A stretch of DNA of 64,000 nucleotides from Clostridiales bacterium. Its GTDB lineage: Bacteria; Bacillota; Clostridia; Lachnospirales; Lachnospiraceae. Below are positions 1 through 7,615 of the stretch, piece by piece. Every line of letters starts with the position of its first letter. Position 1 is the first letter of the stretch. The translations under genes and the position numbers were made by a program. The DNA lies in contig DUNO01000009.1 in NCBI GenBank assembly GCA_012839295.1, positions 154,413 to 218,412 of the forward strand, in the 5' to 3' direction. The notes under the pieces were generated by a model. It did no database searches. It saw only the letters and a program-made list of their open reading frames with translations, and was not told the origin of the DNA.

Positions 1-8
1 GCAGAGGA

Positions 9-95
9 GGTTGGATATTGCTATAATTACGGTTGGATATTGCTATAAATAAGGATGATATTGATATAATTAAGATTGGATATTGATATAATTTA
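9..95. repeat. Degenerate ~22-bp AT-rich tandem repeat
   Basis: Four head-to-tail units lie at 9-30, 31-52, 53-73 and 74-95, with the shared core GGATATTG(C/A)TATAAT. Units 1 and 2 are almost identical; units 3 and 4 have diverged and unit 3 is one base shorter. The array may extend to the left of the window. No coding potential is seen. Each unit contains a TATAAT-like hexamer, which is probably a by-product of the AT-rich core. Confidence 0.75.
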
Positions 96-134
96 CAAAG
101 AAGGGAAAAGGTTTTGGTAAAGTCCCTGACATAA

Positions 135-164
135 GAAAAAAGCGGAAGAAAGAACCTCTCCGCT
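135..164 (-). terminator. Intrinsic terminator of the PF06541-like gene
   Basis: Read on the minus strand, AGCGGA pairs with TCCGCT across a loop of about 12 nt, and the stem is followed by a run of six T. The left arm overlaps the stop codon of the minus-strand gene ending at 163, so this is a tightly packed rho-independent terminator for that gene. Confidence 0.6.
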
Positions 165-564
165 ATTTTCTGCTTAATATCCGTTCGAAAAAGAGCCCTG
201 CTAAGAACCAGGCAGGAGCATAATCTAACCGGATAACACCTTTGTAATTATATTTTGCTTTGCTATAATCCCAGGGACATGCATTATATTTTTTTAAGAG
301 AACACCGGTAGTGTACTCGGTCACATAAATTAAAAGGGCATAGACACCTCCTCGAAGCAATGCATTTCTGTTCTTTAGCTTATTGCAAATAGGATTTAAG
401 CAAGCGGCCATCCCGTAGATCGGAAACATCCATATGGAGGTATGGCAGGATAAGGTTTTGTCTGTACGTGAACGCAGGGAACCAAGTCCCGTCCACAGAC
501 ATTCCATACACCAGCCACAAAGGCCGCAGATTAAGAAATTGTTAAAAAAGCATTTTTTTTTCAT
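163..564 (-). CDS. Small integral membrane protein, PF06541 (putative ABC-transporter type IV)-like
   Basis: A protein of 133 residues if started at the ATG at 564, giving MKKKCFFNNF. The frame stays open upstream to 840, but that stretch is low-complexity and overlaps the CYTH gene on the other strand, so I reject the longer start. I see no good ribosome binding site for 564. The recognisable pattern is a conserved GWCMECLWTGLGS near the N-terminus, then TSIWMFPIYGMA, RGGVYALLIYVTEY and a C-terminal CPWDYS...VIRLDYAPAWF block. This is the signature of a clostridial small membrane family often labelled putative ABC transporter permease, although no transport role is shown. About three to four hydrophobic segments are visible. 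Function unknown. Confidence 0.7.
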   Translation of the reverse strand: MKKKCFFNNFLICGLCGWCMECLWTGLGSLRSRTDKTLSCHTSIWMFPIYGMAACLNPICNKLKNRNALLRGGVYALLIYVTEYTTGVLLKKYNACPWDYSKAKYNYKGVIRLDYAPAWFLAGLFFERILSRK

Positions 565-747
565 GGCGTTAGTATGTGCAGAAGCAGGCTTAGTATGCAG
601 AGCGGGCAGAAAAGTATTTCTTATTAATATGTTGGAAACATTTGATATGCAGGAAATATTTAATTGTGAAAAACACTTAACATGCAGGCAACATGTCAGA
701 TAATTGTAGAAAAATATTTTTATTATATTTAAGAGAGGAAGAAGATA

Positions 748-1242
748 ATGGAAATAGAGAGAAAGTATAAGATTATTAAGATCCCTGGTGAACTGTCCGG
801 TTACCAGCATAAAAAAATTGAGCAGGGATATCTGTGCCATAATCCAACGGTCAGGATCCGTAAATCGAATGAGGATTACATCCTAACCTATAAATCGAAA
901 TTTGGTATTGAAAAAAAGAGTGGGAGCAGCGCATTAATTAATAATGAGGTTGAGCTGCCCTTAACGGAGGAAGCGTATCAGGTTTTAAGGGTGAAGACAG
1001 AGGGAAGAATGATCTATAAAACAAGATATCTGATTCCCCTTCAGGAAGGCCTTATAGCAGAGCTGGATATATTTGAGCAGCAGCTTGAGGGACTTATATT
1101 TGTTGAAGTGGAATTTCCGGACGAGAAGTCCGCAGATGAATTCATTATTCCAGACTGGTTTGGGGAGGAATTATCCCAGGATAAGAGATTTTCAAATTAT
1201 AACCTGTCAAAGCTTGCCGGATTGGAAGAGCTTGGCATTTGA
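748..1242 (+). CDS. CYTH-domain protein (triphosphate tunnel metalloenzyme family)
   Basis: 164 residues filling the whole CYTH domain length. The N-terminal MEIERKYKI carries the ExExK signature (E2, E4, K6) that binds metal and triphosphate in class IV adenylate cyclases, thiamine triphosphatases and inorganic triphosphatases. Alternating charged strands follow, such as TVRIRKSNEDYILTYKSK, EVELPL, LIAELDIFE and FVEVEFP, as expected for the eight-stranded tunnel, with a C-terminal acidic/basic tail. A good ribosome binding site (GAGAGGAAG) precedes the ATG. The substrate cannot be told from sequence; an inorganic triphosphatase is the usual default. The gene stands alone and is followed by a terminator. 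Confidence 0.85.
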   Translation: MEIERKYKIIKIPGELSGYQHKKIEQGYLCHNPTVRIRKSNEDYILTYKSKFGIEKKSGSSALINNEVELPLTEEAYQVLRVKTEGRMIYKTRYLIPLQEGLIAELDIFEQQLEGLIFVEVEFPDEKSADEFIIPDWFGEELSQDKRFSNYNLSKLAGLEELGI

Positions 1243-1272
1243 GAGGGCGAAAAGGAAAACTCCATAATGATG

Positions 1273-1330
1273 GAAGTATTTATCCCAAGAACTGGGACTA
1301 AGCCTTACAAAGGAAGGAATTAGATACTTC
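1273..1330 (+). other. Potential three-way-junction RNA structure
   Basis: GAAGTAT (1273-1279) can pair with ATACTTC (1324-1330). The enclosed sequence forms two small hairpins, CCCA/TGGG (1284-1296) and CCTT/AGG (1303-1313). It lies between the CYTH stop codon and the terminator at 1352. It may be a structured 3' UTR or part of an attenuator. It matches no riboswitch consensus I know. Confidence 0.35.
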
Positions 1331-1351
1331 AAGATGGAGCCACATACTGTA

Positions 1352-1383
1352 AAAATAGCACTGTTTATTGACAGTGCTATTTT
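1352..1383 (+). terminator. Intrinsic terminator after the CYTH gene
   Basis: AAAATAGCACTGT (1352-1364) pairs perfectly with ACAGTGCTATTTT (1371-1383), leaving a 6-nt loop. The A-tract and T-tract flanks could make it work in both directions. It isolates the CYTH gene from the AraC-type regulator downstream. Confidence 0.8.
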
Positions 1384-1396
1384 ACGTTGTTACACT

Positions 1397-1405
1397 TGTT
1401 ATACT
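1397..1405 (+). promoter_or_regulatory. Extended -10 promoter for the AraC-type regulator
   Basis: TGTTATACT matches the extended -10 form TGnTATACT. It lies 57 bases upstream of the start codon at 1462 and just after a terminator. No convincing -35 hexamer is visible, which fits an extended -10 promoter. Confidence 0.45.
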
Positions 1406-1461
1406 CAGAAGAATGATAGAATTTTATATAAATACGACTCTGTAAAAAGGAATGATAAGAG

Positions 1462-3816
1462 ATGAAAAAAATGTTTTCAAAAGTGCATAAATCTTATTAT
1501 AGGAAAATTGTATTGCTGATGCTGATGTTTGTGCTGGTAGTGGTATTGCCCTTTACTGCCTTGCTGTACCGGAATGCCCAGGCAAACATGATTGACAATA
1601 TTAATCAGTCCAACGAGCAGGTGTTGAATCAGATGAAGTTTAATTATACTTATTTCTCTGAAAATATATCAGCACTCTGCCTGTCTACCTATTTCCGCTA
1701 TGATGTAAATGCCCTAATGTACAATGGGGATATTGACTATAATGAACTTTATCTGACAATTAAAAACCTGAAGGATAATGTTCTGCAGTCCCAGCCTTCC
1801 CTCACTTCTATTGATATTTACAATGCCAAACAAAAAGTTTGGTATTCTACGGATAATTCAGATACATCTGCCGGGGAGGATTTGAATCTGTATTTGAATC
1901 TATATATGAAAGAACAGGAGGCAATACCAAAACTAAGCCCGGTGCTTAGAAAGATACAGGCAAAGAATGGCCAGGTGGATAGTAGCCAGTACGTATTTTC
2001 TTATTTTATGTATGAATATGCCAATCCCGCTGACGGGCAGAACAGCTGTATCGTCCTTAACCAGAGTGCAAACTGGTTTTTAGACAACCTGACAGGAGCG
2101 GTGTCCCGGAAAGTACCGGCATCCGTCTACCTGGCAGGGAAATCAGGGGAAATTTACAGCTATAAAAAAGAAAAGAATTCCAAAATGGAAGAAACCCTGG
2201 TAAAGAACTGCATCTGGAATTACACCGGTAAAGATACGGAGGGTTCGGGGCAGGGATATTACATCGATCATTATAAGGGGAAAAAATATCTGGTTACCTA
2301 TATTGATTTGGAGGACAGGGGTAACTGCATCATTATGATACAGGAATATGAAAAAATCTTTGATAATCTCATCAAGTTGAAAAATAATTTCTTAATGCTG
2401 TCTGCAACCTTTGGTATTATTGGTACTTTCACGCTCATACAGCTTTCCAGAAAAATCTACCGGCCGGTAAACACTCTGGTGGATTATGTATCCGAGCTGG
2501 ATGGAGAAGATAGGAACAGGCCGGAAGAGCATGGTGTGGATGAATTTGAGCACCTGCGGGTCATTTATCAGAAAGTAAATGACGTAAATAAAGAGCTTCT
2601 TTACGAAAAACAGTCCACAGAGGAAACCCTCAGGAAGTTCCTGCTTTTGAACATGTTAGAAGACAGTACCGAAGAAAATTGGGAAAAGTATTACAAAAGT
2701 ATGCCGGATGCACCCCTGTCCCGGATTGAGGAATATAATTTGATGGTAGTAAACCTCCACCTGAACAGCTTCCGGGTAAACCGTTACGGATTTGTGGAAG
2801 AGGATAGTGATCTGCTGCTTGCCAGCATCTCCAATGTAATCAGTGAGCTTATGGAAGGCTATATTACGGAGGCAGTAAAGAAAGAGGGCAATGAGCTGGT
2901 AGTGATTATAGATTGCCCGGAAAAGGGTACGGATCAGGAACAGGTGAAAATGCGAATACGGAAAATGCAGGAATTTATCAAAGAACATTTTGATATTACG
3001 GTTTCTGCGGCCTACAGCCGTTTCAGCCGGGAGGCTAAAAACCTTGCAGAATTATATGAGGAAACGGTTAAGCTTGCCAGGTACCGGATCGTATATGGGG
3101 GAAATACCTTACTGGGAGAAGCAGAATGCCGGGATAATGTCTGTAATTTGGAAACTTCTTATTCCAGGGAATTAAAGAAACGTCTGGAAGAGAAGCTAAA
3201 ACTGGGCAACCTTGAGCAAATCCAGGAGACGCTCTCCAGAATCCAGGAGGCTGTCAGCGGCTTATCCTATGAAAATATAATAATCAGCATGATGTCCCTG
3301 GTGACAGAGGTTAATATGATCATGAATGAAATTAACATGGCGAAAAATAATCCCGTTACTATCAATTTCAGCGATATGTATAAAAAAGTAATTGAGGTTG
3401 ATTATATTGATCAAGTTTTTAAGGAATTGTCCGAATATATCAGTTCTATCCTGTCAGATACCTATCAGGAGAAAGAAAAGGAAAATGACAGGGAGAAGCT
3501 GTTTGTACAGACAGTCCTTGAGTTTGTGAATAAGAATTATACGGATGTAAACCTTTCTTCCCAGTCTATTGCAGACTACATGAATATGTCGGGACGTTAT
3601 ATAATGAAGAAATTCAAACAGTGCACCGGGATATCCCTCAATGAGTATATTCTGGATATACGAATGAAACAGGCGGTATATCTTTTGACCCATTCTGACC
3701 TGCCTATTAATAAAGTGGCGGAAAATATAGGAATAGAAAATGAAAACTACTTTTACCGGCTTTTTAAAAAAGTTTATGGGTGTACGCCCAGGAATTTTTG
3801 TAACAGGAACTGGTAG
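1462..3816 (+). CDS. Membrane-anchored AraC/YesN-type transcriptional regulator
   Basis: 784 residues. A short basic N-terminus is followed by a transmembrane helix (about residues 14-36), a large extracytoplasmic region (about 37-300) of the Cache-like sensor type, a second transmembrane helix (about 307-327), a cytoplasmic linker, and a C-terminal AraC helix-turn-helix pair (about 680-784) with the typical SQSIADYMNMSGRYIMKKFKQ and INKVAENIGIENENYFYRLFKK. Regulators of this build sit beside family 1 binding-protein and permease operons of the LplA/LplB/YtcP type and activate them in response to extracellular oligosaccharides. Here it precedes a binding protein and two permeases by about 160 bases, so it probably controls that transport locus. 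The inducer is unknown. Confidence 0.9.
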   Translation: MKKMFSKVHKSYYRKIVLLMLMFVLVVVLPFTALLYRNAQANMIDNINQSNEQVLNQMKFNYTYFSENISALCLSTYFRYDVNALMYNGDIDYNELYLTIKNLKDNVLQSQPSLTSIDIYNAKQKVWYSTDNSDTSAGEDLNLYLNLYMKEQEAIPKLSPVLRKIQAKNGQVDSSQYVFSYFMYEYANPADGQNSCIVLNQSANWFLDNLTGAVSRKVPASVYLAGKSGEIYSYKKEKNSKMEETLVKNCIWNYTGKDTEGSGQGYYIDHYKGKKYLVTYIDLEDRGNCIIMIQEYEKIFDNLIKLKNNFLMLSATFGIIGTFTLIQLSRKIYRPVNTLVDYVSELDGEDRNRPEEHGVDEFEHLRVIYQKVNDVNKELLYEKQSTEETLRKFLLLNMLEDSTEENWEKYYKSMPDAPLSRIEEYNLMVVNLHLNSFRVNRYGFVEEDSDLLLASISNVISELMEGYITEAVKKEGNELVVIIDCPEKGTDQEQVKMRIRKMQEFIKEHFDITVSAAYSRFSREAKNLAELYEETVKLARYRIVYGGNTLLGEAECRDNVCNLETSYSRELKKRLEEKLKLGNLEQIQETLSRIQEAVSGLSYENIIISMMSLVTEVNMIMNEINMAKNNPVTINFSDMYKKVIEVDYIDQVFKELSEYISSILSDTYQEKEKENDREKLFVQTVLEFVNKNYTDVNLSSQSIADYMNMSGRYIMKKFKQCTGISLNEYILDIRMKQAVYLLTHSDLPINKVAENIGIENENYFYRLFKKVYGCTPRNFCNRNW

Positions 3817-3977
3817 ATGCAGTTTGAAACCACACTGTAAAATAGGCACATTACCACTTTTTATGCAGTGAATGTCCATATCCTTCAGTAGCCAGAACCT
3901 CTGAAAACCTGCTAGAATCCTGATATCAGCCAGGGAGGCTGGTGAAAATATATAGAGGAGAAAGTGAGGATTTCAGA

Positions 3978-5540
3978 ATGAAGCTTTTAAAGAAAGTGGC
4001 GGTATTAGGGCTAGCAGGTGTGTTGGCAGCCAGCACTATGATAGGCTGTAGCAAATCATCAACAGAAAATGGCGGGAACAAAGAAACAAATGTGACAAAC
4101 GGTACATCCTCCGGGGATACATCTTCAAAAGAAACAGATCCCGGAGAAACCATTCCGATCAGATGGTATCTGGCAGGTTCGGGTCCGCAGGCGGATGTAG
4201 AGGCAGTACAGAAGGAAATTGATAAGTATCTGCTGGATACATATAACATGAATATTGACTTGCAGATTATTGCATCAGATTATGCAAGCTATACTCAGAA
4301 AATGCAGATGGTTATTTCTTCTGGTGAGGAGTATGATATCTGTTGGACTGCCAGCTGGAATAACAATTACTATGACAATGTAAATAAAAATGCATTTATG
4401 GAGTTGGACGAGCTTCTCGTTTCTGATGCACCAGAATTATTAGAATCCATGGATACAAGCATTTGGGAGGGCACCAGGGTTAATGGGAAGATCTATGGAG
4501 TACCATCACAGCAAATTTTCCCGAAACAGAATTATATAGTGATTGATAAGGCTTACGTAGACAAGTATAAGCTGGATACGAATAAAGTTAAGAAGCTGAG
4601 TGATTTAGAAGATTTCTTTTTGCAGGTGAAAGCAGATAATCCGGACATTTATCCATTTGCAGCTTCCAGTAACGGTTTAATGGGAAAATTGAATCTGGCT
4701 ATTGGCTATGAGCCTATTGCAGGTGTAAAGCTTCCCGGAGTTATTGCTACGGACGGAACAGATTACAAGGTTTTGAATCAGTATACGGATTTACCTTCCC
4801 TGAAGGAATTCTATGATTTAATGTACAAATGGCAAAAGGAGGGGCTTGTCCGCCAGGATGCTGCAACAGTTTCTGACAATGCAGTTCCGGATATAAAGGC
4901 AGGAAAACATATTGCGGCAGTTAATGCAACATTTAAGCCGGGTATAGAAGCAACAGAGCAGAGTAATTTCGGAGGACGTGAAGTGGTATTCATTATGCTT
5001 TCGGATTCCTATATGGCCACAGACAGCCTTGTATCCAGCCTTAATGCAATCAGCAGAACGTCAAAGCACCCGGAAGTGGCTATGAAGTTCCTGAACCTGG
5101 TGAATACAGATAAAACATTATATAATTTACTATGCTTTGGTGTGGAAGGAGTTCACTATACACTCAATGATGAAGGCAAAGTAATATCCGATAACAACAA
5201 AGGCTATAATCCGAATATTGACTGGATGTTGGGCAATCAATTCAATGGGCTGCTTCGGGAAGGGCAGGCGGATGATGTTTGGGAGGAGACAAAGGAAATC
5301 AATGCATCTGCGACAAAATCCAGAGTCTTAGGATTTGCATTTGATTCCACCAAGGTCACAAATGAAATAGCAGCTGTAAATGCTGCAATTGACCAATATG
5401 CACTTCCGCTGGAAACGGGTGCAGTGGATCCGGATACCGTATTGTCTGAATTTACCGATAAGCTTAAGGCCGCAGGAAGTGATAAAATTATCGCAGAGAT
5501 GCAGACACAGCTAGATGCCTGGGTAGCCGCAAATAAATAA
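3978..5540 (+). CDS. ABC transporter solute-binding lipoprotein (LplA-like), paralog 1
   Basis: 520 residues from the ATG at 3978, chosen because AGTGAGGA sits about 7 nt upstream and the signal peptide begins there. The N-terminus MKLLKKVAVLGLAGVLAAS leads to the lipobox STMIGC, so the protein should be a lipid-anchored extracytoplasmic receptor. A Ser/Thr/Asn-rich linker follows, then a family 1 extracellular binding fold starting around PIRWYLAGSGPQADV. The C-terminal third resembles the DUF3502 extension of LplA-type proteins. It is paralogous along its whole length to the product of 7616-9130. It heads a transport operon with two permeases. The ligand is probably an oligosaccharide, given the GH2 enzyme downstream. 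Confidence 0.9.
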   Translation: MKLLKKVAVLGLAGVLAASTMIGCSKSSTENGGNKETNVTNGTSSGDTSSKETDPGETIPIRWYLAGSGPQADVEAVQKEIDKYLLDTYNMNIDLQIIASDYASYTQKMQMVISSGEEYDICWTASWNNNYYDNVNKNAFMELDELLVSDAPELLESMDTSIWEGTRVNGKIYGVPSQQIFPKQNYIVIDKAYVDKYKLDTNKVKKLSDLEDFFLQVKADNPDIYPFAASSNGLMGKLNLAIGYEPIAGVKLPGVIATDGTDYKVLNQYTDLPSLKEFYDLMYKWQKEGLVRQDAATVSDNAVPDIKAGKHIAAVNATFKPGIEATEQSNFGGREVVFIMLSDSYMATDSLVSSLNAISRTSKHPEVAMKFLNLVNTDKTLYNLLCFGVEGVHYTLNDEGKVISDNNKGYNPNIDWMLGNQFNGLLREGQADDVWEETKEINASATKSRVLGFAFDSTKVTNEIAAVNAAIDQYALPLETGAVDPDTVLSEFTDKLKAAGSDKIIAEMQTQLDAWVAANK

Positions 5541-5570
5541 ACCGATTGCTGTTATGCAAGGGTAAATATT

Positions 5571-5601
5571 GCAGGATATCCGGTGTTATCGGATATCCTG
5601 C
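5571..5601 (+). promoter_or_regulatory. Intercistronic stem-loop between binding protein and permease
   Basis: GCAGGATATCCG (5571-5582) pairs perfectly with CGGATATCCTGC (5590-5601) around a 7-nt loop. No T-run follows, so it is not a typical terminator. A hairpin here would protect the upstream binding-protein mRNA or reduce readthrough into the permease genes, which fits the usual excess of binding protein over permease. Confidence 0.6.
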
Positions 5602-5626
5602 CTTAGGATTAAGAGAGGAGAATATA

Positions 5627-6568
5627 ATGGCATCTAAGATAAAAAAACCAGTATTGGCTAGCAAGGGCAGGAAAAAGAATCGGATGAATTGGGGGTTGTT
5701 TCTGTTGGCGATTCCAGGTCTCTTCTTTTTAGTAGGTTACTATTACATTCCGTTATTTGGGCTTATTATCCCCTTTAAAAAGATGGATGTTGCAAAAGGG
5801 ATTTTTAGAAGTGATTGGTGTGGATTTGATAATTTTAAATTTTTCTTCCAATCTCCGGATGTGTGGACTGTTACACGTAATACGATTGGATTAAATGTCC
5901 TGTTTATTGTAATAACCTTGACTGTATCCGTATTGGTGGCACTTGGACTTTATGAAATGTCGAAAAAGAAAGTGAAATTATTTCAAACCTGTTTTTTTGT
6001 ACCGTATTTTATTTCCTGGGTTGTAGCCAGCTATATTGTATATGCCTTGCTAAGTCCGGATCTGGGAGTAATTCCAAACATTCTGGAAAAGCTGGGGATG
6101 TCTGTTCCGAATTTTTATAATGAACCAAAGTATTGGACAGCTATTTTAATACTGTCCTACATATGGAAGCATGTGGGATATAATGCATTGATTTTTTATG
6201 CAACGTTAGTTGGTATGGATTCTGCGCTTCACGAGGCGGCGGCAATTGACGGTGCTTCAAAATTCCAAAGAATTAAATATATTTGCCTGCCATATCTGAT
6301 GCCTATTATTGTGTTAATGGGCGTACTAATGATTGGAAAGATATTCTATGCAGACTTTGGAATGTTCTACTTCCTTCCAAGAAATTCAGGAACTTTGTAT
6401 CCGGTAACGGATGTTATTGATACCTATGTCTTCCGTATGCTTCGCGTTATGGGTAATATTGGTATGTCTTCTGCAGTTGGATTATATCAGTCTGCAGTCG
6501 GCTTCATATTGGTGCTGATTACAAACATGATTGTGAAGAAGCGCAATGAAGATTATGCGTTATTTTAG
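5627..6568 (+). CDS. Carbohydrate ABC transporter permease (LplB-like)
   Basis: 313 residues from the ATG at 5627, which has AGAGAGGAG about 6 nt upstream; the frame extends upstream through the intercistronic hairpin and that part is unlikely to be translated. Six hydrophobic segments are visible, with the inner-membrane permease EAA loop EAAAIDGASKFQRIKYICLP that contacts the ATPase subunit. The basic N-terminus and NWGLFLLAIPGLFFLVGYYYIPLFG resemble LplB/YteP-type permeases, which pair with LplC/YtcP-type partners such as the next gene. It imports the solute delivered by the lipoprotein at 3978. No ATPase gene lies nearby, so a shared MsmX-type ATPase is inferred. Confidence 0.9.
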   Translation: MASKIKKPVLASKGRKKNRMNWGLFLLAIPGLFFLVGYYYIPLFGLIIPFKKMDVAKGIFRSDWCGFDNFKFFFQSPDVWTVTRNTIGLNVLFIVITLTVSVLVALGLYEMSKKKVKLFQTCFFVPYFISWVVASYIVYALLSPDLGVIPNILEKLGMSVPNFYNEPKYWTAILILSYIWKHVGYNALIFYATLVGMDSALHEAAAIDGASKFQRIKYICLPYLMPIIVLMGVLMIGKIFYADFGMFYFLPRNSGTLYPVTDVIDTYVFRMLRVMGNIGMSSAVGLYQSAVGFILVLITNMIVKKRNEDYALF

Positions 6569-6582
6569 AAGGGAGAATGGAT

Positions 6583-7470
6583 ATGATTCAAAGCAGAAAA
6601 GAAAAAATAGCCAGCAATATCATTACGTTGATTTTTATTATTCTCGCGTTATTCTGTGTGGTTCCGATTTTTTATATTCTTGCGGCTTCATTATCAGATG
6701 AGATTACTTTGTCTAGGGAAGGTTACTCCTTGCTGCCGAGAGGATTTTCATTGGAAGCTTTCCGATTTGTCCTGGAAAGTCCCAAAGCAATCTTAAATGC
6801 CTATGCTGTGACGATCTTTGTTACTATTGTAGGTACAGTAGTGAGTCTGCTGTTTACAGCAATGTTTGCTTATGTAATTGCGAGAAAAGATTTTAGTTTG
6901 AGTCGGATATTTTCGTTCATGGTGTTTTTTTCCATGCTATTTAATGGGGGACTTGTACCGACTTATATCATGATGACACAATATTATAATGTGAAAGATA
7001 CGGTTTTGGCTCTGATTATACCTTATATTATAATGCCTTGGCATGTATTTCTGATGAAAGGGTTTCTGGCAGATATTCCGGTTTCTTTGATTGAGGCTGC
7101 TAAAATTGACGGTGCCAGTGAAATCAAGACGTTCTTTAAAATTGTGCTTCCGATTACCAAGCCGGCACTGGCAACTGTCGGATTGTTTATTGCATTTACG
7201 TATTGGAATGATTGGTATCAGTCCATGCTGTATATAGATAAGGCATTATTGAATTCACTTCAATTTTATTTGTACCGAATTATGAATAATATCCAGTATC
7301 TAAGCTCCTCAATGATGGCTGGTAATATATCAATTGACACGTCAAGTATGCCAAGTGAGACAGCGCGTATGGTATTGTGCGTCCTGGCTGCGGGCCCGAT
7401 GCTGGTAATATTCCCGTTCTTCCAAAAATATTTTGTAAAGGGTCTTACGGTCGGAGCGGTTAAAGGATAA
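6583..7470 (+). CDS. Carbohydrate ABC transporter permease (LplC/YtcP-like)
   Basis: About 295 residues. Two in-frame ATGs lie at 6577 and 6583; I chose 6583 because GGGAG at 6571-6575 is properly spaced for it and too close to the first. Six transmembrane segments are visible, with the EAA loop EAAKIDGASEIKTFFKIVLPITKPA and the C-terminal FVKGLTVGAVKG that marks the MalG-like half of family 1 sugar permeases. It is translationally close to the upstream permease (14-nt gap) and pairs with it to form the channel. It is the last gene before a strong terminator. Confidence 0.9.
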   Translation: MIQSRKEKIASNIITLIFIILALFCVVPIFYILAASLSDEITLSREGYSLLPRGFSLEAFRFVLESPKAILNAYAVTIFVTIVGTVVSLLFTAMFAYVIARKDFSLSRIFSFMVFFSMLFNGGLVPTYIMMTQYYNVKDTVLALIIPYIIMPWHVFLMKGFLADIPVSLIEAAKIDGASEIKTFFKIVLPITKPALATVGLFIAFTYWNDWYQSMLYIDKALLNSLQFYLYRIMNNIQYLSSSMMAGNISIDTSSMPSETARMVLCVLAAGPMLVIFPFFQKYFVKGLTVGAVKG

Positions 7471-7532
7471 GTGCGCCTAAATATGTAAGGGAATTGTGGG
7501 TAGTAAAGGTATAATTCTATATGTTGCGGTGG

Positions 7533-7580
7533 CACCTGTTTTCAATTATAATAATTATAATTGAAAACAGGTGATTTTAT
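7533..7580 (+). terminator. Strong palindromic terminator after the permease gene
   Basis: Arms at 7533-7552 and 7554-7573 are perfect 20-bp reverse complements with a single central base, starting CACCTGTTTTCAATTATAAT. ATTTTATT follows. It ends only 36 bp before the next start codon, so the second binding protein is probably transcribed separately or by readthrough. Confidence 0.8.
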
Positions 7581-7615
7581 TATGTAACAGGACATTGGGG
7601 AAGCAGGAAGATAGT

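Noticed and set aside
9..95. CRISPR-like direct repeats
   Set aside because: Units are contiguous with no unique spacers and no cas genes lie nearby.
163..840. 225-residue version of the PF06541-like protein
   Set aside because: The first 92 codons lack family similarity and overlap the ribosome binding site and start of the CYTH gene on the opposite strand.
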